Shown here: piece by piece, positions 10,902-21,905 of the stretch
How positions within the stretch are numbered: position 1 is the stretch's first letter
Layout: each line of letters opens with the position of its first letter
Assembly: GCA_018340375.1 (NCBI GenBank)
Contig: JAFFJZ010000048.1
Coordinates: forward strand, 1,488,001-1,552,000
Origin: Gonatopus flavifemur
Lineage: Eukaryota > Arthropoda > Insecta > Hymenoptera > Dryinidae
DNA length: 64,000 bases
Direction of reading: 5' to 3'
Translations under genes and position numbers: made by a program
Notes under the pieces: model-generated
Database searches by the model: none
Told to the model about the DNA's origin: nothing
Seen by the model: the letters and a program-made list of their open reading frames with translations, nothing else

Positions 10902-11694
10902 CCCTAGTAGAAATTTGACAGAGACTTCCCTATTAGAAGCATGGCCCTCGTATAAGGCTGCAATAAGGAACTCCTAATTGAGAGAAACTTTTAATTACCT
11001 TATCAAGTCCTGACATGGCGTTCTGTTTAGGACCTTACAACAATGTAACGCAAGGTTGTTGACAGGTCCCAGTCAGATTTTCCCTTTCAGTAACTCAGAC
11101 AGGATATTCCTATCAGAACTCGATCAGGATTCCCTTGACTCATCCGTATTTGAATTGTGAGGTTACTGTCAAGATATCTTCATCAGGACCTGATCAGGAT
11201 TGCCTTGGCTCATCCGTATTTCAATCATGTGATAACCGACAAGACAGCCGAATCAGGACCTGATCAATTCAGAACGATGAATGTATCAAACTATTCAGAA
11301 TCATCACAGGAATCATTGGAAATTTACCAGTCTTTTTTAAATGTTCAGCTGAGGTCTATTTGGATCATCAGTAGAATTTCTTCTGTTGGGGGAGTTTCAA
11401 AAAATTTCATGAAAAGTGAATTCCATGAAAATTAAATTGAATGTTAGATTATAGCTTAGTTGGGGTCGTGATTGGGAATTCCGCTACCACCCGGATCAGG
11501 TTCTGATTGGGAATTCAATTACTACCCTGATCAGATCCTGATTGGGAAATTTGGTTCTCCTGATCAGGGCCTCGTCTTTTCCCTGCGTTACATTTTTGTC
11601 AGGGCCTTATCAGATACTCAAGTCAGGCCCTGAACAGAAATAAGGCATGCCTGATCTGGACCTGATGTTTTCCATATCAAAATTTCCACTAGGG
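10902..11694. repeat. TIR element with GATCAGG-rich interior
   Basis: Ends CCCTAGTAGAAATTTGACAG and, in reverse complement, CCCTAGTGGAAATTTTG. The interior has diverged tandem units such as TCAGGACCTGATCAGGATT and CTCATCCGTATTT (about 75 bp apart at 11120-11220) and GATTGGGAATT repeats near 11470-11550. No gene is present. The open frame at 11157-11435 lies in repeat sequence. Confidence 0.55.
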
Positions 11695-11830
11695 ATCCCA
11701 TAGAAGAGTTTTCCTTGTTCATTTCCATGTCCCTGTCAAATTTTCATCTTATTTTCCATGTTCCGACGAAAAAATGGGGGGAAGAATAAAAAAATTTGGT
11801 GTGGACGAGGAAAACTTTTCTACGGGATCT
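11693..11830. repeat. short inverted repeat
   Basis: GGATCCCATAGAAGAGTTTTCC on the left pairs with GGAAAACTTTTCTACGGGATCT on the right, with (T/C)CCATGT(C/T)CC similarity inside. It directly abuts the CCCTAGT element, so one probably inserted beside the other. Confidence 0.55.
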
Positions 11831-12289
11831 TCTGGGCATTATGAATACGCCCAACAAATATCCTAAATATATCGAAAAGATATCTATGCATCACCGTAGC
11901 ATGTACGTACCATGGGGCCTCCCCCGGCCCAGCATGAACCCCATCCTGCTAATATAGGCCTAAGACCACAGTGGGCCACAGTGGGCCAGAGTTCATACAT
12001 GTTAGGGTATGTGAAAAATATCTACAAGACGCCTGAAAAATATCTACAGGATATGTTTAAGACTTGATCAAATAAGTCTGTAACATATCTCCCCCAAAAA
12101 CTGTTTGAGATATCTTAAGCTTGTCGAAGTTTGTCACGTATGACATGTGTTCGATTTCCAAAGAGTAATCTTTTGAAAATGCGAAATATTCATTAGATAT
12201 CAGGAGAGATAGATCTCTCTAGAGATCTATTTGGAATCCAATTGATCTTGATCAAGATTTTAACCATTCACAGGAGTTGGAAAGAAAGA

Positions 12290-12450
12290 TCCCACATAAC
12301 AATTCATGTTTTGCGATATCTATTAAACTATGTCTTATGCAATGTATTTAGATATATTTCAGGCGTCTAAAACACGCCTCACATTTACAACAAATCAAGA
12401 GGATGTGTTTTTAGATGTAAAACGTATTTTGGACCTCTAAAAGATACCTA
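12290..12450. repeat. left part of an ATCCCA..CAATT-type MITE split by a 6.1 kb insertion
   Basis: ATCCCACATAACAATTCATG at about 12290 begins a segment like the family at 50100-50392. The matching end, ATTGTTTTGTGGGAT, lies at about 18640-18657, on the far side of the 12451-18587 element. Both fragments keep GCATAAG(A/G)CAT-type internal sequence, consistent with one MITE interrupted by the larger element. Confidence 0.5.
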
Positions 12451-13740
12451 CCCTGCTAAAAATGACGGAATGAAACGGAAGAATTTAGATGCGAATCATT
12501 GCGACTCGTTCCGCATGGCAGAAGTAAGATTTGAGACGGAAATAAAAATTGTACGAAACTTTCCGTATCGTCGGAGAAGGAATGGAACTGGATCAGCGGA
12601 AATGAAATGAATGCGTTTTGATGAGGAATTGCAATTTTTCATCGAATCCTTTGGTTTTGTCCGAAATGGCAGGTTTGAAGTATTACCATTTTGATCAGCA
12701 TATACGACGACCTGACTGATTGCATCCCAAGTTGGATTTGCGGAAAGGAAGTTATTGTGTTTGAATCCGGGTCGACGGATCGAATGATTGAACAACAGTT
12801 TTCAGTTTGCATCCGGAAATGCTGAATGAAGAAGTGATGTTTTTCATCCGTAATTACAGTAGGTACGTTTCATTATGTTTTTTCTTGGAATTGCGGAAGT
12901 GAATTTATTGCGTTTAAATCCGGTCCGACACCCCACCCTGCTGAAAATAACGGGAAGAAACGGAAAGAATTTAGATGCGAATCTTTACGATTCATTCCGC
13001 GGGGCAGAAGTAAGATTTTGTGACGTAAGTAAAATGTGTACGAAACTTTCCGTATCGTCAGAGGAGACTGGAACAGCGGAAGCAAAATGAATCCGTTCTG
13101 AGCTAGAATTGCAATTTTTACCAAAACCTTTGAGTTTGTCCGGAATGACGGGTATAAGATATTACCGCTTCGATTAGCATAAACGACGACCAAATTGATG
13201 CCGTTCCAAGTTGGATCTGCAGAGAGAAATTTATTGCGTTCCAATCTGCTTCGACGAGCCGGATGATGGAATAAAAATTCCCAGTTTGCATCCGGAAATG
13301 CTGAATAAAACAATGGTGTTTCCATTCCGTCATTAACGCATAGACGTTTTATTCCGTTTAAAGTTGAATTTACGGATATGATTTTATTTCGTTGAAATCC
13401 GGCTTGCCAAGCCAGCTGATGAGGCGTAAGCCGTCATTTACGTATGTCAATGCGGACATAAGAAATGGTGGTTTTGTTGAGTAATCAACACATGCCAAAT
13501 GGGTTCCGTTTCAAGTTGGATTTTCGGAAAAAAATTTATTCTTTTCTAATCCACTTTGACGGATTGAAGAATTGAACGAAAGTTCCCAGTTTGCGCCCGG
13601 AGAAGCAAAACAAACAAATGTTGTTTGTGCTCAGTAATTACTGCATGCACATTTTATTTAGTTCTAGATTGGATTCACGGATATAATTCCATTGCGTCAA
13701 AATCCAGTCTGACAAGCCGGGTGATCTCATACAGCAGTCG
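12451..13740. repeat. tandem repeat, ~485 bp unit
   Basis: Unit 1 starts at 12451 (CCCTGCTAAAAATGACGG) and unit 2 at 12936 (CCCTGCTGAAAATAACGG). Both continue with AATTTAGATGCGAATC, GAAACTTTCCGTATCGTC and CAGTTTGCATCCGGAAATGC. A third, more diverged partial unit runs from about 13440 (CCAAATGGGTTCCGTTTCAA, CCCAGTTTGCGCCCGG). Open frames of 60-150 codons here are repeat artefacts. Confidence 0.7.
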
Positions 13741-13979
13741 GAGAATTCTTTTTCAAGAACATGAATAGAATTGTTTATGAATTTTCGAATTCATGAAATC
13801 ATAAAGAGGTCCAGAAGAGTTCACTTCTTGGGATATTACCTAACTCGAATACTGAAAGAACTGTTTCAGTATCCTCAACAGTCCGTCGAATATTCCCGTG
13901 TATATCCCATTGTAAATTTCCAGTTGGTTCGCAAGGAAAATTTCCCATGCGAATTCAGGACTGGATTTATTTCGCATGT

Positions 13980-14600
13980 AATCACGTGACATGGGTTACT
14001 CCTGTGAATATATCACATAGGTTACCTATGGAGGAATATTGCACGGGTTACCCATATGAGAATTCCAAACACAACAAAAACTCACATGAACTTGAGACAA
14101 TGAACATTTCCATTATTGTTTTACATTCACCTAAGTTTTTGTCTTGTTTGGTACCCTCGCAGCGGTCACCGGTGCAATATTTCCCCATGAGTAACCCATG
14201 TGATATATTCGCATGAGTGACCCATGAGACATTTGCACGAATAACCCATGTGATTCACCATGATGAATGAGCAAGGTACATTGGAGTGTCAAATGAATGA
14301 TTGACATATTCGAACTCAATCAATATGAATGTGATCTACAATTGAAAGTCGATGTGTATTTCTGTTTCAAGTTCAATTAATTGTTTAAAATTTGAGAGTG
14401 ATCTATTTCTCAATATTTCCGCTCATTAATCTACGTGAAGACGCATGTAACCCACTTGAGTCCCATACAACCCACTTGATTCCCATGCAAAGACCCACGT
14501 GATCCCATTGATCCGCATATGAAGACCCATGCGACCCACTTCATTCCCATGCGAAGAACCATGCGACCCACTCAATTCCCATACAAAGATCCATGCGAAC
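13980..14600. repeat. short-period CATGxGACCCA repeats, partly palindromic
   Basis: Variants of CATGGGTTAC(C), in both orientations at about 13990-14250, pair as an imperfect hairpin (TGCACGGGTTACCCATATG against GAGTAACCCATGTG). From about 14425 to 14600, units of about 45-50 bp such as GAAGACCCATGCGACCCACT repeat in tandem. A weak echo occurs at 18785-18835. Confidence 0.55.
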
Positions 14601-15104
14601 TAATTGGGAATTTACAGTAAGGTATTCTGATGAAAATGGAAGAATATTCAAATACCGTGTATTCGAAAATCCGGATGAAACCGATGTGATTTCATGATTG
14701 TAAATCCAGACAGATACCATTCAAATTTTCATCTGCATCTACGGATGAAAACTGAAAGACTTCCCACCTTCATTCATTCGAATATCCGGATGAAATCTGT
14801 AGGATTTCATGGTTGGAAATCCAGATCAATACCATGAAAATTCTTGTCCGCAAGTGCAGATGAAAACAGAAAGACTTTCAACCTTAATTCATCCGGTTGA
14901 AACCGATATGATTCCATGATTGTAAATCCGGAGAGATACCATGGGATCCGCATATGCGGATGGAAACAAAAAGACTTTCAAACTCCATTTATCCGAAAAC
15001 CCAAATGAAATCGATATGATTTGATGACTGTAAGGCCAGGTCAATATCATTAAAATTCTCCTTCACGCATGTGGATGAAAACGGAAAAACACTCCAACGT
15101 ACAC

Positions 15105-15368
15105 ATGTGCTTTCTTAAGGTGATTATCTTTCTTAAGGTGATTATCTGCGAAGTCGCGCAATAGCTCATTCGGTGAGGTCTGAGGCTTCAGACGGTAGGC
15201 CGGTAGGAATGTAAGTTCGAACCCTGTAGGTAGGATATGATTTTCTCTCAATTTACATGAGCGGACAAGGTTCCTCAACGACTTTCGAACAAGGATATGC
15301 GAATAAAGATCCTTGTACAGGGTAATTGCTTCCAGTACAATACTGGGATCCCCCAATGAATTTTTTTT
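15105..15368 (+). mobile_element. tRNA-derived SINE
   Basis: A tRNA-like head starts near 15148. Box A is TAGCTCATTCGG (15162-15173) and box B is AGTTCGAACCC (15214-15224), at the spacing of an RNA polymerase III promoter. A body of about 140 bp follows and ends in a run of T. GTACAC occurs on both sides (15099-15104 and 15369-15374), a short target duplication. It is inserted in the 120 bp tandem array. It is not a working tRNA gene: the arms cannot be folded cleanly and it carries a SINE-like tail. Confidence 0.65.
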
Positions 15369-15571
15369 GTACACTGTAGTTCATCCGGAAATTCGGACAA
15401 AGTCGACAAAATTCAATGATGGAGATGCTGATCAATACCACTGAAATTTTCATCCGCATTTCCAGTCGACAACAGAAAGGATTCTCATTTCATTTCGTTC
15501 GACAATACGGATGGAATCGGTACAATATTAAGTTGAGAATTTCGTATAAATACCATCAAAATTCTAATCAG

Positions 15572-16217
15572 CCCGTATGGAAATATTTCGCTGAAAAATG
15601 TCTGTAAAACTATGAAAAATCTCTGAAAAAAAATGAAAAAATTCTGAGAAACTCTGAGAATCTCTGAAATTTTGATGAGAAATCTAATATTTTTGGGACA
15701 TTCTTTACAGACTTTTTTCAGACTTTGTTCAGAGTTTCTCAGAGTTTTTTCATACTTTTTCATATTTTTTCAGAGAAATAGTAACGAAATTGCACTCTGA
15801 GAAAACTCTGACAAAACTCTGATGGATTGCTAACATTTTTCTGACTTTTAGAAAAAAATTAAAAAATTTTCAAACACTTTTTCACACATGGGATTTGAAT
15901 ACGGCATATGAATGTATTTATTGAATTTCAGGATTTTTCAATAATGAAAAAAATGTTAGCAACCCATCAGAGTTTTGTCAGAGTTTTTTCAGAGTGCAAT
16001 TTCGTTACTATTTCTCTGAAAAAGTATGAAAAAACTCTGAGAAACTCTGAAAAAAGTCTGAAAAGAGTCTGTAAAGAATGTCCCAAAAATATTAGATTTT
16101 TCATCAAAATTTCAGAGATTCTCAGAGTTTGTCAGAGTTTCTCAGAGTTTTTTCATTTTTTTCCAGAGATTTTTCATAGTTTTGCAGACATTTTTCAGCG
16201 AAATATTTCCATACGGG
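15572..16217. mobile_element. palindromic MITE, CCCGTATGG family, copy 1
   Basis: Ends CCCGTATGGAAATATTTCGC and its complement. The arms (about 255 bp each) consist of CTCTGAGAAACTCTGA-like runs and pair almost fully around a centre near 15890. A second full copy lies at 59437-60082 with the same length (646 bp). Long open frames through both copies, on both strands, are palindrome artefacts. Confidence 0.85.
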
Positions 16218-16859
16218 CGCGTATGCGGATGGAAACGGAAAGGCTTCCCTTTTCACTTCATCCGGCAATACGTTTGAAATCGGTAATATTTTATGCTCAG
16301 AAATCCGTATCAATACCATCGAAGTTTATGTCCGCACCCATACACCACCGGGAGGTTCTATCAATATGCTTGGAACGTCTTCTGAAACATTGGAATGTTC
16401 TGAAAATGTTTCGGGACGTTCAGGAAACATCGCATGTATATACCAGGGATGTACGGATGTCTGGTATAGTTTTATTTACACTGTAAAAATTCAAAAATAA
16501 ATTTACGTATCGAAACTGTAAAATTACAGAATTAATATTGTAACAATGTTATGTTGAACGTATCCAAAATCCAACCTCAAAATTGTGAAACGACACTCGA
16601 ATGGTACATTTCCTATTAGAAACATATCAATTTCACTCATGCAATGTGAATCCACCCCTAAGGACTGTAAAAACCATTTTCATTTTGTATTTTTCCGAGA
16701 AACAGTGGAAAAAATCTAATTTAATGGAAATACGATGAAAGTTTGAATAAGTTTGCAATCTCGAATTTCGTTCTTTCCCTGCCGCCACTCGATGCCTTCA
16801 AATGTGAAAAGAAGAGCTCGTGAACATTAAATTGAAACCTTTTGAAAGCACTGGAAGTA

Positions 16860-18151
16860 CAGGTTGGTTGAAAAGTTCCTGCGCTCACCAAGAGACAGCA
16901 CTTGCTAGCTCAAAACTTTTTTTTTCTCAAGTTGGTATATCTGTCCTGAGAACACATGCAAAGTTACAAGTCATTCTGTCAATTCATTCTTTGTTTACAA
17001 GCCATTTGAAGTTGACGTGTCATTGATTTTTCTTAATATGGAAAAAATTGAATATCGTGCAGTCATTAGATTCTTTGTTTTGAAGGGTTTCAAAGCAAAG
17101 GAAATTTATGAACAATTGTTAGAAGTGTATAAGGAGTCCTCACCTTCAAAACGCACCGTTGAATTTCGGGCTGGTGAATTTAAACGTGGTCGTACTAGCC
17201 TTGAAGACGATCCACGCGAAGGACGACCAAAAACTGCAACCACAGCAGAAATCATTGAGCATGTACATAATATGGTTAGTGAAGATCCAAGTTTGACTAA
17301 GCGTGAAATTGCTAATGCCATAGGCATCTCAGACGAACGAGTACTCCATATTTTACATGAAGAATTACGTATGAAAAAACTGTTTGGAAAGTTAGTGCCG
17401 CACACGTTAACAATTCAACCAAAACTGGATCGAAAACAAATTTCTCAGCGTAATTTGGAGCGTTTTAAGCAGAATAAAACCGACTTCTTGCGTCGTTTTA
17501 TAACTATGGATGCGACTTGGATCTACCACCATGATCCTAAATTGAAATAAGAACGTTTACAGTGGACTGAAGCTGGTTGTTCAGCTCCAAAGCAGGTGAA
17601 GTCACAACGATCAGCAAAGAAGGTTATGGCATCAGTTTTTTGGGATGCAAAAGGAATTTTGTTCATTGATTATCTTCAGAAAGGTAAAACAATCAACTCC
17701 GAATATTACTGCAGCCTTTTGGATCAGCTGGATGAAAAAATTCGTGAGAAAAGACCTGGTTTAAAGAAGAAAAAAATCATTTTTCATCAAGATAATACAC
17801 CTGCTCACAAAAGTGTTTTGACGATGGCTGAATTCAAAGAACTCAAGTACGAATCGCTTGAACATCCACCGTATTCGCCAGATTTGGCTCCTAGCGACTA
17901 CTATCTCTTCAGAAATCTCAAACAATTCCTTCGTGGAAAGCATTTTTCGTCGAATGAAGAGGCCATAGCAGCCGTAGACGGTTATTTTGCAGAGCTTCCG
18001 GAAAACCATTATAAGGATGGGATAAAATTATTGGAAGATCATTGGAACAAGTGTATTGAGCTTCTAGGAGATTATATTGAATAAAAAAATATGTTTCGTA
18101 ACAAAAACAGTATTCTTTCATTTCGAGCGCAGAAACTTTTCAACCAACCTG
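16860..18151 (+). mobile_element. mariner element (mellifera-like), copy 1
   Basis: Starts CAGGTTGGTTGAAAAGTTCC at 16860 and ends in its complement (GAAACTTTTCAACCAACCTG) at 18151, with TA on each side. The 1292 bp length is standard for mariner. It encodes a transposase with one stop. A near-identical, internally deleted copy sits in the opposite orientation at 23475-24718. Confidence 0.9.
17038..18084 (+). pseudogene. mariner transposase, one nonsense codon
   Basis: Cut-and-paste transposase. The product would be 348 residues, normal for mariner. The ATG at 17038 gives MEKIEYRAVIRF, the usual start. The N-terminal half has two helix-turn-helix units (residues about 1-110, including the EDDPREGRP linker). 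The catalytic core shows the first Asp in TMDATW (near 17508), the second in FHQDNTPAH (near 17790) and the third in PPYSPDLAPSDYYLF (near 17890), with 34 residues between the last two, so DD34D. It is disabled by TAA at 17548-17550. Copy 2 reads CAA there, so this is a C-to-T change. The usual DE(T) after the first Asp is DA here; copy 2 has DE. Confidence 0.9.
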
Positions 18152-18589
18152 TAAGTATTATTTAATTAATTTGAAATAACTTATTCATCTAAATGGATTT
18201 AATCGAAGTAAGTTTTTAATCTGAATGAATTTATTGAAAACACATGTATACGACAAATTTTAATTTTGTTGGTTATGAAAATCTCGAAGCACAGCAAGAG
18301 ATCTTCCATACATTTCTAAAAGACATCTTTAAGAAGTCTTTTAAAAATGTCTTCAAGATACATGAATTCAGGACTCTTTCAGACGTCTTGAAGAACTGCT
18401 TGCTGCGTGGGATCTGTGGGACTATGGATACGTTTTTGAAACGTTTTGAGAACTCTCGGTTCTGTTTGGGCATTCCCAGTTCCAAACGGGTAAATAAATT
18501 CTCATTCCGTTTTCTTCCGTATTTTACGGGACAAAAACCGGTATCAAGCGGAAAGGACAAATTTTCTTTCCGTCATTTTTAGCAGGGTA

Positions 18590-19273
18590 AACACGTTGCA
18601 TAAGGCATCTGAAACTTGTCTGAAAAATATCTCAAGACACAAATTGTTTTGTGGGATAGTTGTCTTAACCTTACAACATAGTTGTTACAGCTGTTTTCTC
18701 GTACCTATTTGAAATTCAGCGATGTTAATGATCTAGTATATCGCTGTCCCAACCATCTGGATGGATTGAATATAAGATGTCACAAAGGTGACCCATGGGA
18801 TACTGTCGCACGTGTAACCCATGGAAAAATGTCATATAAACCAAAAATCTCCGTTCCAGATATCCGCTAAACATTCAAGTGTTAGGGGGAAGTCGTACCG
18901 CACTGACACTTCAACAGTACTGACACCCTATGATTATCGCTAACAATAGAAGGGAATAATGTGAAGGTATTCATTTCAAAAGGTTGTTTTGAAAACAAAC
19001 ACAGTCCAAGTATACAGTTTTTCAATTATTATTTTAACAGTTGAACGACGTTGGATGTTTTCATCTTAATGAGGAATGTCAAAAGATAATTGTGGACCCT
19101 TGAATCATTTTGTTAAAGTAGGCGGTATCTCCCCGGATAGTAACTGTTTTTTCTATGAGTTATGAAAGTACTTGACGCATGATTAGTGTTGCAAAATGAT
19201 TCGTATTATGATTCTCAACAGAAACATTGTTGATACGCCAGTACCGAAATGCCCTCGGTAGCCCCAGTTCACT
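18590..19273. other. right MITE remnant then intergenic
   Basis: 18590-18660 carries the right end of the MITE split by the 6.1 kb element. From there to 19273 I see no gene or paired repeat, apart from a short GTGACCCATGGG echo near 18790. Confidence 0.4.
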
Positions 19274-19555
19274 GCGCGGTCATCAATGACTTTGACGGTC
19301 CATAACTTGCACCCCAATGGGTGGAAGTGGGTCGGTCTATGACCAGTGTTTCGTAATGTCAAAACATGGGGGTCCGGTTCAAAAAAACCATCTTGACCTC
19401 CGAATGACCTTCAAAATGACCTCTGAGGAATTTTTCAAGGTCAGCATCATACTTCCCCCCTGAAACTCTAAACTTCTTATTGGTAACATTTTTTTCCATC
19501 TCTACTAGTTCCGGACATATTTGACTATATCACGTAAAATGGTCCACCTTGTATA
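19274..19555. repeat. dispersed repeat, copy 2
   Basis: Same repeat as 2341-2650, same strand, with a deletion of about 30 bp near 19350. It ends CACCTTGTATA, a decayed TA-type transposon terminus. Confidence 0.6.
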
Positions 19556-19729
19556 TGAAAAAGTAAATGAATAGATGAAGTTATAAATAGAGATGAGTGA
19601 AATAAGAGAATTGTTGCTATGATCTAGAATATTATTGATTATTATCTTCTCCAGAATAAAGTTGAGTTGAGGATAACGCGTTACCAAGAGTTCTTCGAAA
19701 TTCATCACGAATTTCTCCTGAAGCCGTTA

Positions 19730-19826
19730 CCCTAACAGAACACTCCTTCGCATCTCCGTGGTCTCCACGTAGATACCATCTATCTCCGTGGAGACCACGG
19801 AGATGCGACGAAGGGTGCTGTTAGGG
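19730..19826. repeat. short hairpin MITE with TA duplication
   Basis: CCCTAACAGAACACTCCTTCG pairs with CGAAGGGTGCTGTTAGGG, and GATCTCCGTGG-type sequence fills the arms. TA flanks both ends (19728-19729 and 19827-19828). It lies at the 3' edge of a minus-strand open region and may have interrupted it. Confidence 0.75.
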
Positions 19827-20425
19827 TATAGTTAGTCCATCTTTGTGCCTGTTTCTCAAGGTGTTCCAGAATTTCTTCAGTGTTTCTTTAGTTTCAGGAG
19901 GAGGTGTGGGTTTCCGTCCCTTGAGACTTCTGATCTTCGTTGAGTCGGTCATATTTTCAAGGAAGTCGTCGGAGTTCTTGATCACACCAATGGCTCCATT
20001 TTTAGAGAGTTTAGGATGGATGTTCATAATCTCATGTTGAAGGTCTATAAATCCACTACCTCTGATGATTGGTAAAGTTGTGTTATTTTTGGTGTTAATT
20101 ATGATTTGATCCGTTATCTTTGGTCCTTTTTCTGGCGTCAATGTTGCTGAGATACTGGATATCATTGGTTTCAATTTTGCCATCCCGGATGTGATGTTTA
20201 TATTGTCAGTTTTCATTTTGTCTTTTTGGCTTGAAGAAATTCCATTATTCTTAGAACTTGTACTCGAGTCAGAAATTTCAGGAGAATTTTTATTATATTA
20301 GGTGTATAACTTTGCTTCCGCCGTTTTTTTCCGAAATTCGAGGCTTTATTGTGAAAAACTGGTGAATGTGAAGTTGGCATATCAAATGTTAGCATAGCAC
20401 AAAAAAGCACCAGTTCTAGTCGCAT
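19821..20425 (-). pseudogene. unrecognised degenerate open region
   Basis: I do not recognise this. Two overlapping minus-strand frames (20425-20213 and 20216-19821) read as one low-complexity protein of about 190 residues if a single indel near 20295 is allowed: basic at the start (FGKKRRKQSYTPN), serine-rich (SDSSTSSKNNGISSSQK), then IIRGSGFIDLQHEIMNIHP and a proline-rich KGRKPTPPPETKETLKKFWN. The continuity across the indel suggests real ancestry, perhaps the disordered part of a retroelement gag or of a host protein. No catalytic motif is visible. The MITE at 19730-19826 ends it. Confidence 0.3.
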
Positions 20426-20519
20426 CCACTATAGTTCCACAGTTCTTGATAAGTTAAAACAACAGTTCGATGCAAATTGATGAAGAAATTCGATTGTGAA
20501 AAAATGATATGCTAACTTC

Positions 20520-21035
20520 TTCTAAGATATAATAGCATCGCAGATATAATGGACAAAAATGGACTAAGTCTTGAAGTTCTAAGAATGATTTGGATGTGCT
20601 GATGTCGAAACCGGGGAGTTCTAATGCTGAAAATCAGTGGAGAAGTTTCTTCGGGAATTAGAAGAGAAGATATGTTAGATTCTGCTATGTGATGATAGCA
20701 CCCCAGGTGGAATGGATGAAAATGGACTATATCTCGGCGTTCTAGGAATGATTCGGATGTGCGGATGTCGAAACCGGGGAGTTCCAATGCTAAAAATGAA
20801 TGCAAAATCTTCTTCGGGAATTAGGAGAGCAGATATGCTAGATTCTGCTATGTAATGATAGCATCGCAGGTGAAATGGATGAAAATGGACTATATCTCGG
20901 AGTTCTAGGAATAATTTGGAGGTATGGATGTCGAAACCGGGGAGTTCTAATGCTACAGATGAATAGAAAATTTTTTTCGGGAATTAGGAGGGAAGATATG
21001 TTAGATTCTGCTATGTGATGATAACATCGCAGGGA
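20520..21035. repeat. tandem repeat, ~163 bp unit, three copies
   Basis: GATAGCATCGCAG(G/A)T anchors recur near 20540, 20704, 20868 and 21029, and each unit contains CGAAACCGGGGAGTTC(T/C)AATGC and TTCGGGAATTAG(A/G)AG. The open frames are repeat-derived. Confidence 0.75.
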
Positions 21036-21289
21036 TAACAAATGGGGAGGGATTATCACGGAGTTCAAGACCTCGTGGAGAAGTGTGAGTGTCGAGGAAC
21101 GAGGATTGGATTCCTGAATAAGATTTGTGAAAATTTATCCGAGAGGTACTGATATGATATGCTATAATAAGCTATCAGATGAATGTATCAGGATGAACGG
21201 ACGAAAAAGGAATGTATCTCGAGGATTGTGACATGATTGGGATGCGCGATGATCGGAAGAGACATCTGAATTCGAATAAAACACTGAAG

Positions 21290-21905
21290 GAGCTTCTGAC
21301 CAGCATATCATTGAGAGGACAAGAGTTCTGACCAGCAGACCATGAGATAGTTATGACCAGCATATCATAGGAAATCGATAGTTCTGACCAGCATATCATA
21401 GAAAATGGAGAGTTCTGATTAGCATATCATAGCAAATCGATAGTTCTGATCAGCATATCATAAAAAATTGATATTTCTCACCAGCATATTGTAGAAAATC
21501 GATAGTTCTGACCAGCATATCATAGAAAATGGAGAGTTCTGTTCAGCATATAATAGGAAGTGGAAAGTTCTGACCAGCATATCATAGGAAATCGATAGTT
21601 CTGACCAGCATATCATAGAAAATCGATAGTCCTGACCAGAATGTCGTAGAAAATGGAGAATTTTGACCAGCATATCATTTGAAATCAATAGTCCCGACGA
21701 GAATGTGATAGAAAATGGAGAGTTCTGATTGGCTATCATGGAAAACTGATAGTTTCGGTCAGCATCCCTCCAATTTACAAGAGTTCTGACCGGCATATCA
21801 TAGAAAATCGATAGTTCTGACCAGCATATCATGAGAAATCCATAGTTTTGTGTAGCACATCGCGAATCCAGAGGAGTTCCGATCAGCATATCATTGATGA
21901 ACGAA
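21290..21905. repeat. 31-bp minisatellite, ~20 units
   Basis: The consensus AGTTCTGACCAGCATATCAT plus AGAAAATCGAT repeats every 31 bp with moderate divergence; one unit is 30 bp and the edges decay. A minus-strand open frame of about 155 codons (ICWSELSI-type repeats) is a by-product. The array lies about 1 kb beyond the 3' end of the NOF-like gene. Confidence 0.85.

Larger units (their letters stand above)
14625..16345. repeat. tandem repeat, ~120 bp unit, interrupted by two insertions
   Basis: About four units with ATCCGGATGAAA, GATTTCATGATTGTAAATCC and TTTTCATCCGCAT(C/A)T lie at 14625-15098. More follow at 15375-15571 and 16218-16345. The breaks are the SINE at 15105-15368 and the palindromic MITE at 15572-16217, both clearly younger than the array. 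Confidence 0.65.
12451..18587. mobile_element. 6.1 kb TIR element filled with tandem repeats
   Basis: The ends are CCCTGCTAAAAATGACGGAA at 12451 and the same sequence in reverse complement ending at 18587, identical over about 20 bases. TA flanks both sides (12449-12450 and 18588-18589). No transposase of its own can be seen. The interior is tandem-repeat blocks (about 485 bp, short CATGGGTTAC-type and about 120 bp units) plus later insertions: a SINE, a palindromic MITE and a mariner. It may instead be a chance pairing of two separate family members, since the same terminus also occurs inside, at 12936. Confidence 0.5.

Noticed and set aside
12873..13325. 150-codon minus-strand gene
   Set aside because: It lies in the 485-bp tandem repeats, and a similar frame exists in the neighbouring unit.
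15148..15240. Functional tRNA gene
   Set aside because: A and B boxes are present, but the acceptor and anticodon arms do not pair well and the sequence continues into a SINE body with a T-rich tail and target duplications.
15908..16486. 192-codon plus-strand gene
   Set aside because: It runs through one arm of the CCCGTATGG palindrome and out into the 120-bp tandem repeat. The matching frame in copy 2 (59818-60225) shows it is repeat-derived.
21290..21905. CRISPR-like array of about 31-bp repeats
   Set aside because: Repeats are directly adjacent with no unique spacers, in a eukaryotic context. It is a minisatellite.
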